Origin: Temnothorax longispinosus
Lineage: Eukaryota; Arthropoda; Insecta; Hymenoptera; Formicidae
Assembly (NCBI RefSeq): GCF_030848805.1
Contig: NW_027270352.1
Coordinates: 1 to 64,000 of the forward strand
DNA length: 64,000 nucleotides
Direction of reading: 5' to 3'
Both the position numbers and the translations under genes were made by a program. Below, in pieces: positions 43,500 through 57,000 of this stretch; position 1 is the first letter of the stretch, and the number at the start of each line of letters is the position of its first letter. The notes under the pieces are model-generated. The model saw nothing but the letters and a program-made list of their open reading frames with translations. It searched no databases and was not told where the DNA came from.

Positions 43500-43965
43500 A
43501 TTGTAATACAGTGTAATATAAAATAAATTCACCATATTATATAAACTGTACTTATTGATCTCCTCAACACTGATTCATTCATTATTATTCATTTTATGAT
43601 CATTCATTATAATATATTTATTTATGCATCAATTATTTAACCCCATTATATTGATTAATTTATCTTTTATTTATTCACTTATTTATTTATTTCATTTACT
43701 TATGGATTTCTTATGATACTTAATTTATTAATTGATTCATTCACCGATTATTCATTCCGATTCGTTCATTTATTCGTTTATTAATTTATTCGTTTATTTA
43801 CTTTTATTCATTTTTTGACTTATGCATTTCATCATTTACTTATTTATTTATTCTCTGATTTTTTCAATGAATTATTTACTTATTTATTCATTTAAAAAAA
43901 CCCTTGATATGATTGATTGTGAGGTATATATATGTACACACATACACAATGTGCTTGTATGCGTC
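43500..43965. repeat. ATTT/ATTC low-complexity region
   Basis: Long runs of TTTATTTATT and TTCATTCATT words. No gene. Confidence 0.8.
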
Positions 43966-44186
43966 AGTAAATGGCGCGCATGCGCACTTTCGAGCAGTCA
44001 CTCACAAGAGAGAGGCAACTACGATTTTTTTTCTCACTTCCTCCGGACACATTTCAGTCTGCTATTCCGCTTCCATTTCTATATGTTCTAAGCGCTGGCA
44101 TCATGGTGATGTCACGTGACGACGCTCAACGCTGTTTTTCAGCGTCCCATGAATTGGCACAAAGGAGATGTGAAGTTTATTGTTGT

Positions 44187-44290
44187 CACTTTTCGCGATG
44201 CCGATTGGTTCTCTTGCTGCGCTTACTTTATTTGCAGCTGTCATTGTATATTTTGACAGTTGTGTAGTGTATCAAGGAGTTAATAGTGTA
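44187..44290 (+). repeat. Dispersed direct repeat W, copy 1
   Basis: CGATTGGTTCTCTTGCTGCG, then GTATATTTTGACAGTTGTGT, then AGTGTATCAAGGAGTTAATA. It recurs in the same orientation at 63899-64000, cut off by the window end. Function unknown. Confidence 0.65.
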
Positions 44291-44640
44291 ATAGTAATAG
44301 CATAATGTTAAAGCTAAATAGCGCGCGCGAAGCGCGCGTCTGTAGTGTCTAGTATTATTAAAAAAACGTTTAAAAAATACACATAAAGTCAATATTTCTA
44401 AACATTAATTTAATGTTCCTTGCTTACTGGAACATTTTTGTCGACTTGTGTCGCTTGCTGGAAAGCTCCCAGAATGACGCTTGTGTCAACTTGAGTCGCT
44501 AAATGAAAAGCTCCCATACTGTGCTCCGTGTGCCTCTGGCTTAAGTGTGACTGGTTGGATCTAAAGGAAAGAACCAATCACATTCTATTGTTACTTAGCA
44601 GCTCAGTGAGTGGTCGTGCTCCTAGATGGACCCATTCTCT
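44291..44640. other. Upstream region of the caspase gene
   Basis: Includes a GC-only palindrome TAGCGCGCGCGAAGCGCGCG (44317-44340). It also has words AGCTCCCAGAATGACGCTTG and GTGTCAACTTGAGTCGCT, related to the MITE at 46800-46920. No coding frame recognised. Confidence 0.4.
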
Positions 44641-44659
44641 CTACGTCTCTACACTCTAC

Positions 44660-44825
44660 ACGTTTCAGGGTTCAGTACAGTTCAGTATTATTCAGCGTTA
44701 TCGAAGTGCTTGCTAAGCTTGGCTACGCTACGTATTTTGTTCAGACAAAGTGACTGCACAAACTGCGCAGTGAGAGATAGGCTCTTTCCCGCGATCTGTG
44801 AGCTTATTACGCGAAAATTAACACC
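44660..44825 (+). promoter_or_regulatory. Probable caspase promoter and 5' UTR region
   Basis: The stretch GGTTCAGTACAGTTCAGTAT then TATTCAGCG has several TCAGT words, the arthropod initiator core, about 130-150 bases before the ATG at 44826. No clear TATA box. GC content rises from here into exon 1. Inference only. Confidence 0.3.
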
Positions 44826-44908
44826 ATGTGCTCCACCGACAATAACAGCAGCATGAATAACGGCATGCAGCGCGACGACGTAGGCGACGCGTTTGGATCG
44901 TTCGGCAG
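44826..44908 (+). CDS. Caspase exon 1
   Basis: 27 codons plus two bases, MCSTDNNSSMNNGMQRDDV to GSFG, ending in CAG before GTATAT. The frame runs on into the intron to 45014, which should not be read as protein. Confidence 0.85.
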
Positions 44909-45069
44909 GTATATACGAGAACTTCTCGTCTACCTGCGTTGCCAGGCACGCGCACACATTTGCGCTATCACACAAATTGCGAATCGTCGCAAGATTCCAT
45001 ATTGTCTATATTAAAAAATTTTACAATAATTAATTGAACTACAACAAGATATCTGTATATATGCATATA

Positions 45070-45118
<49 letters not shown>

Positions 45119-48100
45119 TTATATATTATAATAATTAAACTCGATATTGGTATTGTAACAAAGAAAGATGTCATTAGAGCGGATTACTCCTATCGTACGT
45201 AAGATATGAGACAAGTTTATTTGATACGCAATGATTGTTCAATGACTGCTGGAAGCAAACTAGATTGCACAAACATGGCACAAACATTGGCTGCATTTCG
45301 ATATTCACTGTCAGTACTGAAAATCTATATTTTTTTATATTTTATGTCACGTATACTATAGATTTTCAGTACTGACAGTAAATATCGAAATGCAGCTATA
45401 TAAAATGGACTTTTGTCGATTTTTATCATAGAATTAACTCTTATCGATTCGCGAATCATGTGCAATTTCCACCTTTAGATTAAAAGCGAGTCGTAATAAA
45501 AATATGAAGAATAGGGAAGACCGGAGCTATCTGTCCACAGTACTGCTATCTCAAGTTTTAAGAGACAGATGTCTCTACCATTGTAACAAGTAGTTGAAAA
45601 ATGCCCTACGTAAGACATTTAAATGTTGTTTGTTTTCTTGCGATACCTCTCGCAGACGCTATATATACGTTAAAAGAAAAGCGAAAACAATTATTCACAT
45701 TTTTCGACGGTCGAAAAATTTGCTGTGCGACGGTAGTTTAACTGAAATTAAAGTAAGCAATTCATAATATTATCAATTAATATATAGTTATCAGGTGTGA
45801 GAAGCGTCAAATCTTACTTCCGCATTATCTAAAATTGTGGCAACATGTTAACGACTGAAAAACGTGGTCGGGGCTATCTGTTCTATTTTTGATGGGGCAA
45901 TGTGTCCACACTTCAATGACGAATTGTTCTTTTATAAATGGTGCGCAACTACAAAAGAAAGACTTTCCTTAAGACGGATAAGGTAGACATATCTAATAAA
46001 ATTATATTTAGAGCGATTAAAAGAATAAAAATTGAGCGAGAATCTTTTCGTAAAATCAGCGTTAGACTTTGGAATAAATGTTCGGGCTCTCACTCGCTAC
46101 TGTAAAAAAGTGACCTACGAGCAATTACTTGATCCTGCGATTCAAGAATCGTTACCAAATTTTTATTTTAAAAATACACGTCAAGTTAAATATATGAGTT
46201 TGTCTTAAATTATTGAGTATTTTTTATTTCAAACGCTGCCGAGGATAAACTAAAGGCCCTAAATAAAAAAAAAATTAAAGAATTGAGGAGACAAAAGAAA
46301 CTCATCACATTGATTTTACAATGGACTCAAAATCAGTTTGATGCCACCGTATATAAAAAAAAGTCAGCTCTACGCAGGAAACTTATCAAAAAATCTACAC
46401 AAAGTGCCTATTACTTCTCTGATTCCAACGACTAGGCAGTTTTTCCAATATTATATATATTAATAATAAATAATATCATAAATAAGTATAGAAATTAATA
46501 TAAAAAATGTGTTTTATATTATGTGGACAGATAGCCCCTCGAATGTAGACAGATAGCCCCGCATATGGGGCTGTCTACGCTTGACTTGTCTACTTAAAAA
46601 ATTTGTCTCTTTAAAATGTTAAAAAATCAATTATTCTAATTGTTTTTTTTTTTTAATAGCAAGGTTGAAAGGTTATACCATTTAGCCAAATATCTTTATT
46701 AGTTTTTTATTAAACTTGAAAAAAGCGTAAAGTGTGGACACATAGCCCCGGTCTCCCCTACGAGATGTAAAATTCAGGCTCTGAATACAGATGTAAATAG
46801 GTGCTTTCCTATTATTGACACAAGTCGACACAAACGTCGTTCTATCTTTCTTTGCATTCAATGAGTAACAAAGACAGAACAACAATTGTGTCAACTTGTA
46901 TCAGTAAATGGAAAGCATCCGATGTGTAGCAAATAAGCATGTACCAGAAAACATATACATACAGACTATATATATTTATATGGTGGCTTAAGGCCATTGC
47001 ACGTAACAATGTTTTAGTTGTAATTGTAAGGCCGTAAGAAAATAGACCAATCATAGTCGATTATTCTTTTCGCGCTTGAATCCCTGGTAGGGACTCCCTG
47101 GAGGGTCTCTAGGAAAGGCAAGTTTCTACGATAAATTTAAATGGTCCCCCCTACAGTAGTTATTAAACTGGATTATAAGCAGCCGTGTAAACATAGTCAT
47201 AGACTCTGAATCTAATATGGAAAAGTTTTAAGTTAGAATATATAGAACAACAAGACAACATTCTTTTTACAGGAGCAGCACAGTTTCTCCTCTCAGTGTA
47301 GCACAATTGGCACCTACTCAGCGTTATGCCACATACTATAATATGAATCATTCCAAGCGTGGTGTAGCTCTCATCTTCAATCATGAATTTTTCACTGTCC
47401 CACATCTTAAACCTCGCTGCGGTACAAATGTCGATTGTGAAAATTTAACCCTCAACTTGAAAAATCTTGGTTTTGAAGTGAACGACTTTCACAATTTAAC
47501 TCACAAAGATGTAGTAAAACAATTGGAAAGAGGTAAGATGCACTTCAACGTTCAACTCGCACATTCAACATTTCTTTAAGAAACTTGTTATTTAATAGCG
47601 AATTCGGGCGCTTGCGCTAGTGCACACTGAGTGCGCACTAAGGCTTGTTCTTAATCAATTGTTATATTTACAGATCATCTCAAATACTTCTTAGTCTGTA
47701 AAATGATTTGTACAGCATCCATATAGATCCATATACAGATTGTTTTATTGGCTAAAAAGTTTTTAAATGTGTATTTAAATGACTTTAAATATAAGAATAG
47801 ATTATAAACAAGCCTTAGTGCGCATTCAGTGTGCACTTAGTGCAAGCGCCCGAATTCGCTTTAAGAAACATTTGTTATATATAAAAAGTATAAAGAGAAT
47901 GTCTGATGTTTTATAGATTAAATATCATGTAGGATATAACTGAAATATGTGATAACAAGCAGATTATTACTTTCACAGCTGCGGAAATGGATCATTCTGA
48001 ACATGATTGCTTGGTGATAGCTGTGTTAAGTCACGGTGAACTTGGATTGCTCTACGCTCATGATACTGCGTATAAAGCGGATTCTCTATGGCATTACTTC

Positions 48101-51100
48101 ACTGCCGATAAATGCCAGAGTCTTGCTGGCAAACCTAAGCTATTTTTTATACAAGCTTGCCAGGGTGATAAACTGGATCCAGGTATTAATCTCAAAGAGC
48201 GTACTGAAACGGATGGGCTTGTCTCAACATTCCGCATCCCTACTCAAGCGGACTTTCTTATTGCCTACTCAACCATTCCAGGTATTGTCATTTGCGCTAT
48301 CTGAACATTAACCCTCCATTGCCCTCGTTCAGCAAACGAATGTCAGTACTCTCGTATTAGCGCCATGCTGCGCTATAGTATGTTTGTCACTGTATTAGAG
48401 GTGTAGTTCCGAATGACCCCTGCTCCTGATTGACCTAAAGTTTTACACATAAGTTGTTTTCGATGTGAGGAATAAAATCCGCGTGGTCCCAACTTCGGGA
48501 AATAAAAAAAATTTTTTTATGATAGCATTTATCTCTCAATTATTGAGTTGGAGATCTGTGTTCTTGCATCAGTTCATGAATTTAGTTGGCTACATATTAC
48601 ATAAGATGACTCATAAGTTATTTTTAAAGTTTAGCCACAATTTCGATTTTTTTAAAATAATGTCAAATGTTTCATTGTGTACAGGGGTGTGTATACAATA
48701 AACCTAGACATTTTTAACAATAATGAACCACATGTTTTATACGCCCGGGAAAAAATATTCATATTTGACAGTATATGAACATATATAAACATATATGATA
48801 TATATATGAACATATATAAATGAGATATGAACAGATATAAGTTTTACATTTCCATATATAAAGCATATATAATCATATATGGTTATCTATCGCCATATAT
48901 GATCAGATCGTACATTATACATGGCACAAGATCTGATTATATAAGTTCATATATGGTCAGACATATTATTATGTGTAGCAGATATGACACTATACATAAT
49001 CGTATCTGGCCTCACATGGTCGTATATAAAGAATGTTCGGCCATGTATTATCAGATATAATTATATGTGGCCATACATAACTATATCGGCACTGTATATG
49101 ATTATATATGACAAGACACGATGCTGTATATGATTGTATATATGTTTATATACGACCGGAAATGATATGAAACATGATCAGATCTGTCTATATATGACCA
49201 GATTGGGATATAATGATATAAAATGTCCGGTAAAAATATTCATATCTGACAGTATATGAACATATATAAATAAACAAAACAATTTCCGTCGCCAGCAAAT
49301 AATTCAAAATAAGTCGTTTTATTTTCGACCCAACTGGCCAATTGAAACAAGATTGCACGACGTTTCGACCGAATTCCGGTCCTTATCAAGTGCTTTAATT
49401 CAAGTTACACCGATCCGCATAACAAACTTAATTGCATCGTTGACGTGGTGTCCTGACAACGTCAAGACAAACGCAAAACTAAACAAAAGAGAAAATAATA
49501 CATTTAACAATAGAAAAACTATACAAAATCATTACAATATCGCGCTAGTCAAAAACAATAAAACCAATTAACACTGTAAAAATTAGTTAAAAGCTTACAA
49601 TTCTTGTGCGTTCCAAAACAAACGGTGAAATCAAAACGTCACCAGCCATATCGAGGCACAACGTCCGAACAGTAAGACAGTCAAATTCGAAATGAAGTTG
49701 TCAAACGTAATCCGCGGATAGCAAACGGTGCTCTGGTGGAAAAACGAGCAGAACCGAATATACAGGGCCGACTAAGTAATACCAATGACACGGTTATAAA
49801 TAGATGGCAGGCTCTCAGTACCGTTTTGTAAATTGATTGTGCAATCATGTTTTTTAATGAAAAACATTTCCGATATTTCTCTTTTTTTGAAATGTTTTTC
49901 TTTGTATAAAATTTTCGGATGCTGCCACTTGAAATCATGATTGTGTGCAAGACGGTGTTTGCTCACAACAGAATGATTATCTACATTTTTCCTGATATCA
50001 CATCGATGTTCTTTGATGCGTGTTTCTAAATGCCTTTTTGTCAGGCCAATATATACCGCATCACAATTTGCACAATCAATCTTATAAATTAACTCAGTCT
50101 GACTGAGATTCGGCAACCCGTCTTTACCCTTCCTAATGACACAATCCAATCTCTTCGGGATGGTGTGAAGAACTCTAAAGTTCATGTCTCGCATTATACG
50201 GCTAACATTCTCGCTAAGGCCCTTTATGTAAGGTACAGTAATGCACCTTCGAGGATCTTGGGCCACTTCGCTACTGACAGGATCATTGTTGTTACGATTT
50301 CGCAATTTGCCAAGCCGGACATTGACATATTTATCAACAACTTTCTTCGGGTAACAATTATTAATAAGGATCTTTTTTATTTTACTAATATTAGACTTGT
50401 GAAACCGCGCGTCGGACAAAAGAATCGCCCGATCAACTAAATTCCTTACGATGTTAATTTTATATTTCATAGGATGGTTTGAAAAATAATTTATATACCG
50501 GCCCGAGAAAGTTGGTTTACGGAACCAATTCGTGAGCAATGAGCCTCCCTCGCGGATGACCGTGGTATCAAGGAAACTCAATTTACCATTGCTTTCCATT
50601 TCATAAGTGAATTTTAATCTATCGTTGTAATTGTTGAAACTGTCTAATAATTCCCTAATACCCGACTCGGGAACAACCGCGAAAATATCATCCACATATC
50701 GTTTGAAAAAGGATATCCTGAAACTGAGCCGCTCGCGCTGTATAAAATGCTTCTCTAAATCCTCCATGACCATGTCAGCCAAGATAGGAGAGAGGGGAGA
50801 CCCCATCGGGCTTCCGAAGATCTGTTCATAAAATTGGCCGTTGAACATAAAACTAGTAGAACTGAGGATCAAGTCTACAGCACTCAAGAATTGTGGAAGG
50901 CTGAGATCAGTTTTTGTAGTGATGGAATTACATCTCTCTTCAATCGCTTTCAAAACAAGATCTTTAGGTACGTTAGTGAAAAGAGAAGTGACATCTAACG
51001 AAATTAAAACGTCACCGTCTCCCACTCTTACTCCTCTAATCAATTCTACAAAGGACCAACCATCCTTAACATATGATTCAGGTTCAGGAACAGATTTTTC

Positions 51101-54017
51101 TAAAATATTTTGCAAACGACTGGCGATATTATAGAGCGGACTGCCTAAAGTGGAAACAATTATACGTAATGGTGAGCCAATTTTATGAATCTTCGGGAGT
51201 CCGTAACTGCGCGGAAGATTCCCATTAGTGCAATTCAAATGTCTAAAAACTTGCTCATTGATGATGCCCATGTTAAACCAAGACTTTGCCACTTCGTTGA
51301 TTTTCGATGTTGTATTTCTTATAGGATTGCTTTTCAAAAAGGCATTTAGAAACACGCATCAAAGAACATCGATGTGATATCAGGAAAAATGTAGATAATC
51401 ATTCTGTTGTGAGCAAACACCGTCTTGCACACAATCATGATTTCAAGTGGCAGCATCCGAAAATTTTATACAAAGAAAAACATTTCAAAAAAAGAGAAAT
51501 ATCGGAAATGTTTTTCATTAAAAAACATGATTGCACAATCAATTTACAAAACGGTACTGAGAGCCTGCCATCTATTTATAACCGTGTCATTGGTATTACT
51601 TAGTCGGCCCTGTATATTCGGTTCTGCTCGTTTTTCCACCAGAGCACCGTTTGCTATCCGCGGATTACGTTTGACAACTTCATTTCGAATTTGACTGTCT
51701 TACTGTTCGGACGTTGTGCCTCGATATGGCTGGTGACGTTTTGATTTCACCGTTTGTTTTGGAACGCACAAGAATTGTAAGCTTTTAACTAATTTTTACA
51801 GTGTTAATTGATTTTATTGTTTTTGACTAGCGCGATATTGTAATGATTTTGTATAGTTTTTCTATTGTTAAATGTATTATTTTCTCTTTTGTTTAGTTTT
51901 GCGTTTGTCTTGACGTTGTCAGGACACCACGTCAACGATGCAATTAAGTTTGTTATGCGGATCGGTGTAACTTGAATTAAAGCACTTGATAAGGACCGGA
52001 ATTCGGTCGAAACGTCATGCAATCTTGTTTCAATTGGCCAGTTGGGTCGAAAATAAAACGACTTATATATAAATAAGATATAAACAGATATGAGTTTTAC
52101 ATGCCCATGTATAGAGCATATATAATCATATATGGTTATCTATCGCCATATATGATCACATCGTACATTACACATGACACAAGATCTGATCATATATGGC
52201 GATAGATAACCATATATGATTATATATATGCTCTATATATGGGTATGTAAAACTTATATCTGTTCATATCTCATTTATATATGTTCATATACTGTCAGAT
52301 ATATGAATATTTTTCCCGGACTTTTATATCCGGGAATAAAATGTCCGGGAAAAATATTCATATCTGACAGTATATGAACATATATAAATAAGATATGAAC
52401 AGATATAAGTTTTACATACCCATATATAGAGCATATATAATCATATATGAACCTATATAAGATTATATAAGATTATATATGATCAGATCAGATATTGCAT
52501 ATCAAAGTATTCGATGGGATCTGTTTCTCGTATTTAAAATTTGACAAACAGTGTTATAAGAACGGTATCAAAAGACACGACACTGTCTCGCACTATAGAG
52601 CGGCACAATTTTTGTATTAGTTGTATCGTGGAGTCTACTTTTATAATAAAGTGGCACACTCTTAAAAAATAACTTTTGAAAATATATAACAATTTTCTGA
52701 AACTTACTTAAATATATATGTCCATATTTGATAAATATATAGTTCGTACCTGATCATACCTGATCAGATATTAACATATACAATAATATCAGATCATATA
52801 TCCTCAGATCTGGCCAATTTCCATATCTGACCATATATGGCCATTCATATATGATCAGATATGAATATTTTTTCCCTGTGAATTGTTAGTGTTATTTTAG
52901 TTTTACTATGTTTCAAAATGTTTATTTAGGGAAGAGATAATTATAAGACATGAATAATGTAAGGTTAGGATAATATTATATGACTTTAAATTAAAGCTAA
53001 TTACATATGTTTGCTAAACTTAATTATATGTTATGTTTTTATTATTTGAAACTTACAATCAAAATTATTACTTTTAGTCAGACTTTTCCTCACTTAGATT
53101 ATTATTCATTGTAGCAACTAGTCAATTTAATAATAAGACTTATAACACAGATAACTATAGTAAAAAGACAAAATGGTGTTCATTGTAGACCATATAACAT
53201 TTTTTACAATAATCTCTAAAAAATACAGTAAAATAATGCAATAGAATAAAGTTGCTTACAGAATTATAAAACCAAATATACACTCAAAATTATAGAACAA
53301 TGAAAAAAATGATAGATATAACAACAAAAACATGAAAAATGTGTAAAATTTACGAAAATAAACTTAGTTTGTCACCTAAAAAACACAAAATGTGGCCTCG
53401 AACTGCCGTTCTTCGCGCGATTTGCCGGCCGATTGGGGAGCCGAAGAGGGGTTCAAATGTCGTTGCATGACAACAAGCACAATCTGGCAACATTACATTT
53501 ATGAAATATCGCAATGGTTTATAGTGTACTACTGGTTCATTGTTGGACTACCTACCCTATATGTTACTGTAAAAGTGATAAATTCAATAATTATATGTAA
53601 TTATAGACGGAGAGCTGGCTACAGAGAAGGCGACATGCTTCGGTCCACGAAATATCTTACCTGGAAAAGGTTCGATTGCTGCCGGCAAAGCGAAAGCTCG
53701 ATCGTCAGAAGGCGCGCTGGAAGCTAAGTGAATGGGCCGCCCGCCCAAACGTGTAAATTTTCCGACTAAAAAAACTGTCGATCGGCACGGCTGAAAATTT
53801 ACATAGGTATCGAGGAGTATGAGAAAAAACATATTGAGAAAGCTACAGCGTAAAATACGCTTTTCTGAAAAATGAAAATCTCCTTAAAATTCATACCGGT
53901 CGACGGATTTTAATAAAATTAAAGGAGGACATACTTTCTATGATACTCTATTTGGTGTGCAAAACTTCAACCCGGTATCTAAAAGTTGTAGAAGTTGATA
54001 CGTGTACAAAAATCCAT

Positions 54018-54080
<63 letters not shown>

Positions 54081-57000
54081 TACATACTTCTGGACATTTT
54101 CTACTAATACGATTTCTCGACATTTTGGAACATTCTAAACCTATTTCCTTTAAAATCTCGAAAAAAAAATTTTCTACCATCACAAAGCTTCCTCTATGAG
54201 GAAGTAAAATTAAATTTATTAATTCTTCTCAATTGACTTCTGACATTTTAATAATAGTTCCTTTAGTCCTTTATGAATATTCAGATAAATTGTCAGAAGT
54301 GCTATGAAATATGTACGGTGTGAAAATCAAGAGAAAAGCGATCGGTCCACTGGGCGCTGCGCCGCGCGCCGAAAGACGCTCTCGCACTTTGCACCCGATT
54401 TTCTCACGATCGCTTCCACTTTGCCTTCTGACACTTTGCACTTAGTTTATTCTATACGTAAACAATACAAATGCAAACTATCTAGTCCAGTCACTATGTA
54501 CATTTAAAAAAGACATAATTCTGACCCAGGATTTTTCTTTTGAGGGGTGTTGGGGGGCTCAAGAAAAGCTTAATCTCAAGTTTTCGACCTCTGTTTCTCG
54601 CTTGCTTTTTTTACGGGAGTAAAAAATGTGAAAAAATGGTTTTTCCGCGATAATTTGGTTTCTAATAAAGTTACAAGGTCGAATCAGAGCTTATTTCAAA
54701 GTTTTTTTTACGCTCTACAAATTATGTCGTATAACATTTTTACGTATGATCGATTGTTTTCGAGGCATCGAACGAGAAAGGGAAATAAAAAAGTATGATA
54801 TTTAGTTTTTTCTTTTTACTTATTATTGTCGTCCGAAATTGCAAAAATGCTTCAAATAAAACTTGTAGAGTGTAAAAAAACCTACAATTTGTTATTCATT
54901 TTATTTAGTTGAAAATTACGCCTTGTAGAGCGCCTCAAAGTGGAGAGTCGTCGCCATTGCGTCAGCGGCGCGTTGGTTACGTCGATACGCGGCACCGAAC
55001 GCTTTCGCTAAGATTTCCGATTTCATTGACGCAAAAAAGTTTTTTTTTTCTATTTTATCGTTTTTCGCACACGAATCTGTATAAACGCTTCAAATAAAAC
55101 TTGCACAGCAATAAAAATTTGTTCCATAGCATCATCTATTACGTTCTCTTGTGGTCTTCCTACTGGCGTACCTATCACTACTTTAACCACGTGTTCATAA
55201 CATTTTCTGTGGTATCGAGCTCCAACGGCGACAAAATCAGGGACAAGATTGAGGCGATTCACAATTGCACGAGCAACTTCATCATTGCGACCACCAAGTT
55301 TTGTCAGAATATATTCTTTCGACGAATCGTGATTTATTAAAGAAATTCTTACTCGATATTTAGCAGGTACTTTTGATGACGATTCTTTCGCTTCTTTACC
55401 GCAAAATAAGCAATTTTTCTTGAAATGGAAATCTGGATGACACTGTTCTTCTCTTGATGTTGATGGTGATTCGCCATTGCCACTTCGCCGAGAAGCCAAC
55501 GAAGCTAATCTTTTATTCGAATACGTTTTGTAACACGCCCCGTGTACAGCAACTTCGGTCAATGTCTGCAACTTTCGATGATATTCCGCATCTCCTCTTT
55601 GCTCGCTCGCCAATAAAAGAGATTTAATACCTCTCGATTTCACCACTTGAACGTCTGTTATCAAAGGTTTTTCACATATAAAACAATCCGAGTCACTCAT
55701 TGTTGTTCATTAAAAACTGCACTAACAAAATGTCCACAAAATTCTCGTTTCGAAAAGCATCAGCTCGCTGCGATATACAGAAAACGACTGGCAAATGCGA
55801 TAAAAAGGACCGGCAAGCAGATGTTTACTATAGTAAACATTTGCTAGTATGTTTACTTTATATAAAACAATGAAGAAAACATTGAAGTCTGAAATCTTAG
55901 CGAAAGCGTTCGGTGCCGCGTATCGACGTAACCAACGCGCCGCTGACGCGATGGCGACGACTCTCCACTTTGAGGCGCTCTACAAGGCGTAATTTTCAAC
56001 TAAATGAAATGAATAACAAATGAAAATTGTAGGTTTTTTTACGCTCTACAAGTTTTATTTGAAGCATTTTTGCAATTTCGGACGACAATAATGAGTAAAA
56101 AAAAAAACTAAATATCATACTTTTTTATTTCCCTTTCTCGTTCGATGTCTCGAAAACAATCGATCATACGTAAAAATGTCATACGACATAATTTGTAGAG
56201 CGTAAAAAAAGCTTTAAAATGAGCTCCGATTCGACCTTGTAACTTTATTAGAAACCGAGTTATCGCGGAAAAACCATTTTTTCACATTTTTTACTCCCGT
56301 AAAAAAAGCAAGCGGGAAACAGAGGTCGAAAACTTGAGATTAAGCTTTTCTTGAGCCCCCCAACACCCCCCAAAAGAAAAATCCTGGGTCAGAATTATGT
56401 CTTTTATAATCCGTTTTTTTGTACATAGTGACTGGACTAATCAGAAGTTTTGCTTAACATGTAAATTTGCCGAAATTTTTCGCAACTTTGGCAGCTTCTG
56501 ACAACCCTTTAGCTTCTACTTACTCTTCTGACAATTTTTTCCCTGCTTTTTCTCATACTCCTCGATACCTATGTAAATTTTCAGCCGTGCCGATCGACAG
56601 TTTTTTTGGTCGAAAAATTTACACGTTTGGGCGGGCGGCCCACCCACTTAGCTTCCAGCGCGCCTTCTGACGATCGAGCTTTTGCTTTGCCGGCAGCAAT
56701 CGAACCTTTTCCAGGTAAGATATTTCGTGGACCGAGGCATGTCGCCTTCTCTGTAGCCAGCTCTTAGACTATTACCGGTTATCATGCATAATTTTCAACA
56801 TACGGTGGTAAATGTGATAAATTATAGCAAATTTATTACTTTTACCAGTAATTGTAACCAAGACTTTTTGGTAAAAGTAATAAATCTTTCATTATATTTT
56901 TGTAGTGGGTGGAAAAGTGTGAATCTATTGTATTCACGCATATACTTTTCCATCCACAAACAATTAGGTTGGGTTAGGTCAGTTTCTTTGGAAGTGGAGC

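Larger units (their letters stand above)
40900..44150. mobile_element. THAP/P-type element, internally deleted
   Basis: Long inverted arms (41055-41195 and 43977-44105) share AACATATAGAAATGGAAGCG, ATGTCCGGAGGAAGTGAGAA and GAGTGACTGCTCGAAAGTGC. Outward similarity falls away in AGCGTC-rich sequence, so the true ends are uncertain. It holds one spliced THAP transposase gene lacking its core. Confidence 0.7.
49318..52067. mobile_element. Penelope-like element with head-on partial copy
   Basis: Left arm (49318-50027) and right arm (51348-52067) are near-identical inverted copies of about 710 bases. They contain the C-terminal coding end and the 3' region with ACGTTTCGACCGAATTCCGG. The main copy is on -, and its 5' part is cut off where the truncated inverted copy joins. 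The shared words AATGCCTTTTTG lie at the join, an apparent microhomology. Repeat Z flanks both sides. Inverted partial copies and hammerhead-bearing terminal repeats are known for Penelope-like elements. Confidence 0.85.
53611..56764. mobile_element. Foldback element carrying a two-module zinc-type gene
   Basis: Ends AGAGCTGGCTACAGAGAAGG and the inverted form at 56764. The left arm (53611-55022) and right arm (55889-56764) share AGGTATCGAGGAGTATGAGA, GTGTTGGGGGGCTCAAGAAA and GCGGCACCGAACGCTTTCGC. The left arm is longer because another element (ending 54206) and about 300 extra bases sit in it. The single gene at 55050-55700 is in the centre. Confidence 0.75.

Noticed and set aside
44826..45014. 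Separate small 62-residue gene
   Set aside because: Only the first 83 bases are coding. They splice to 47273 and complete the caspase in frame; the rest is intron read-through.
51409..51694. A second Penelope protein on +
   Set aside because: It is just the C-terminal part duplicated in the inverted arm.
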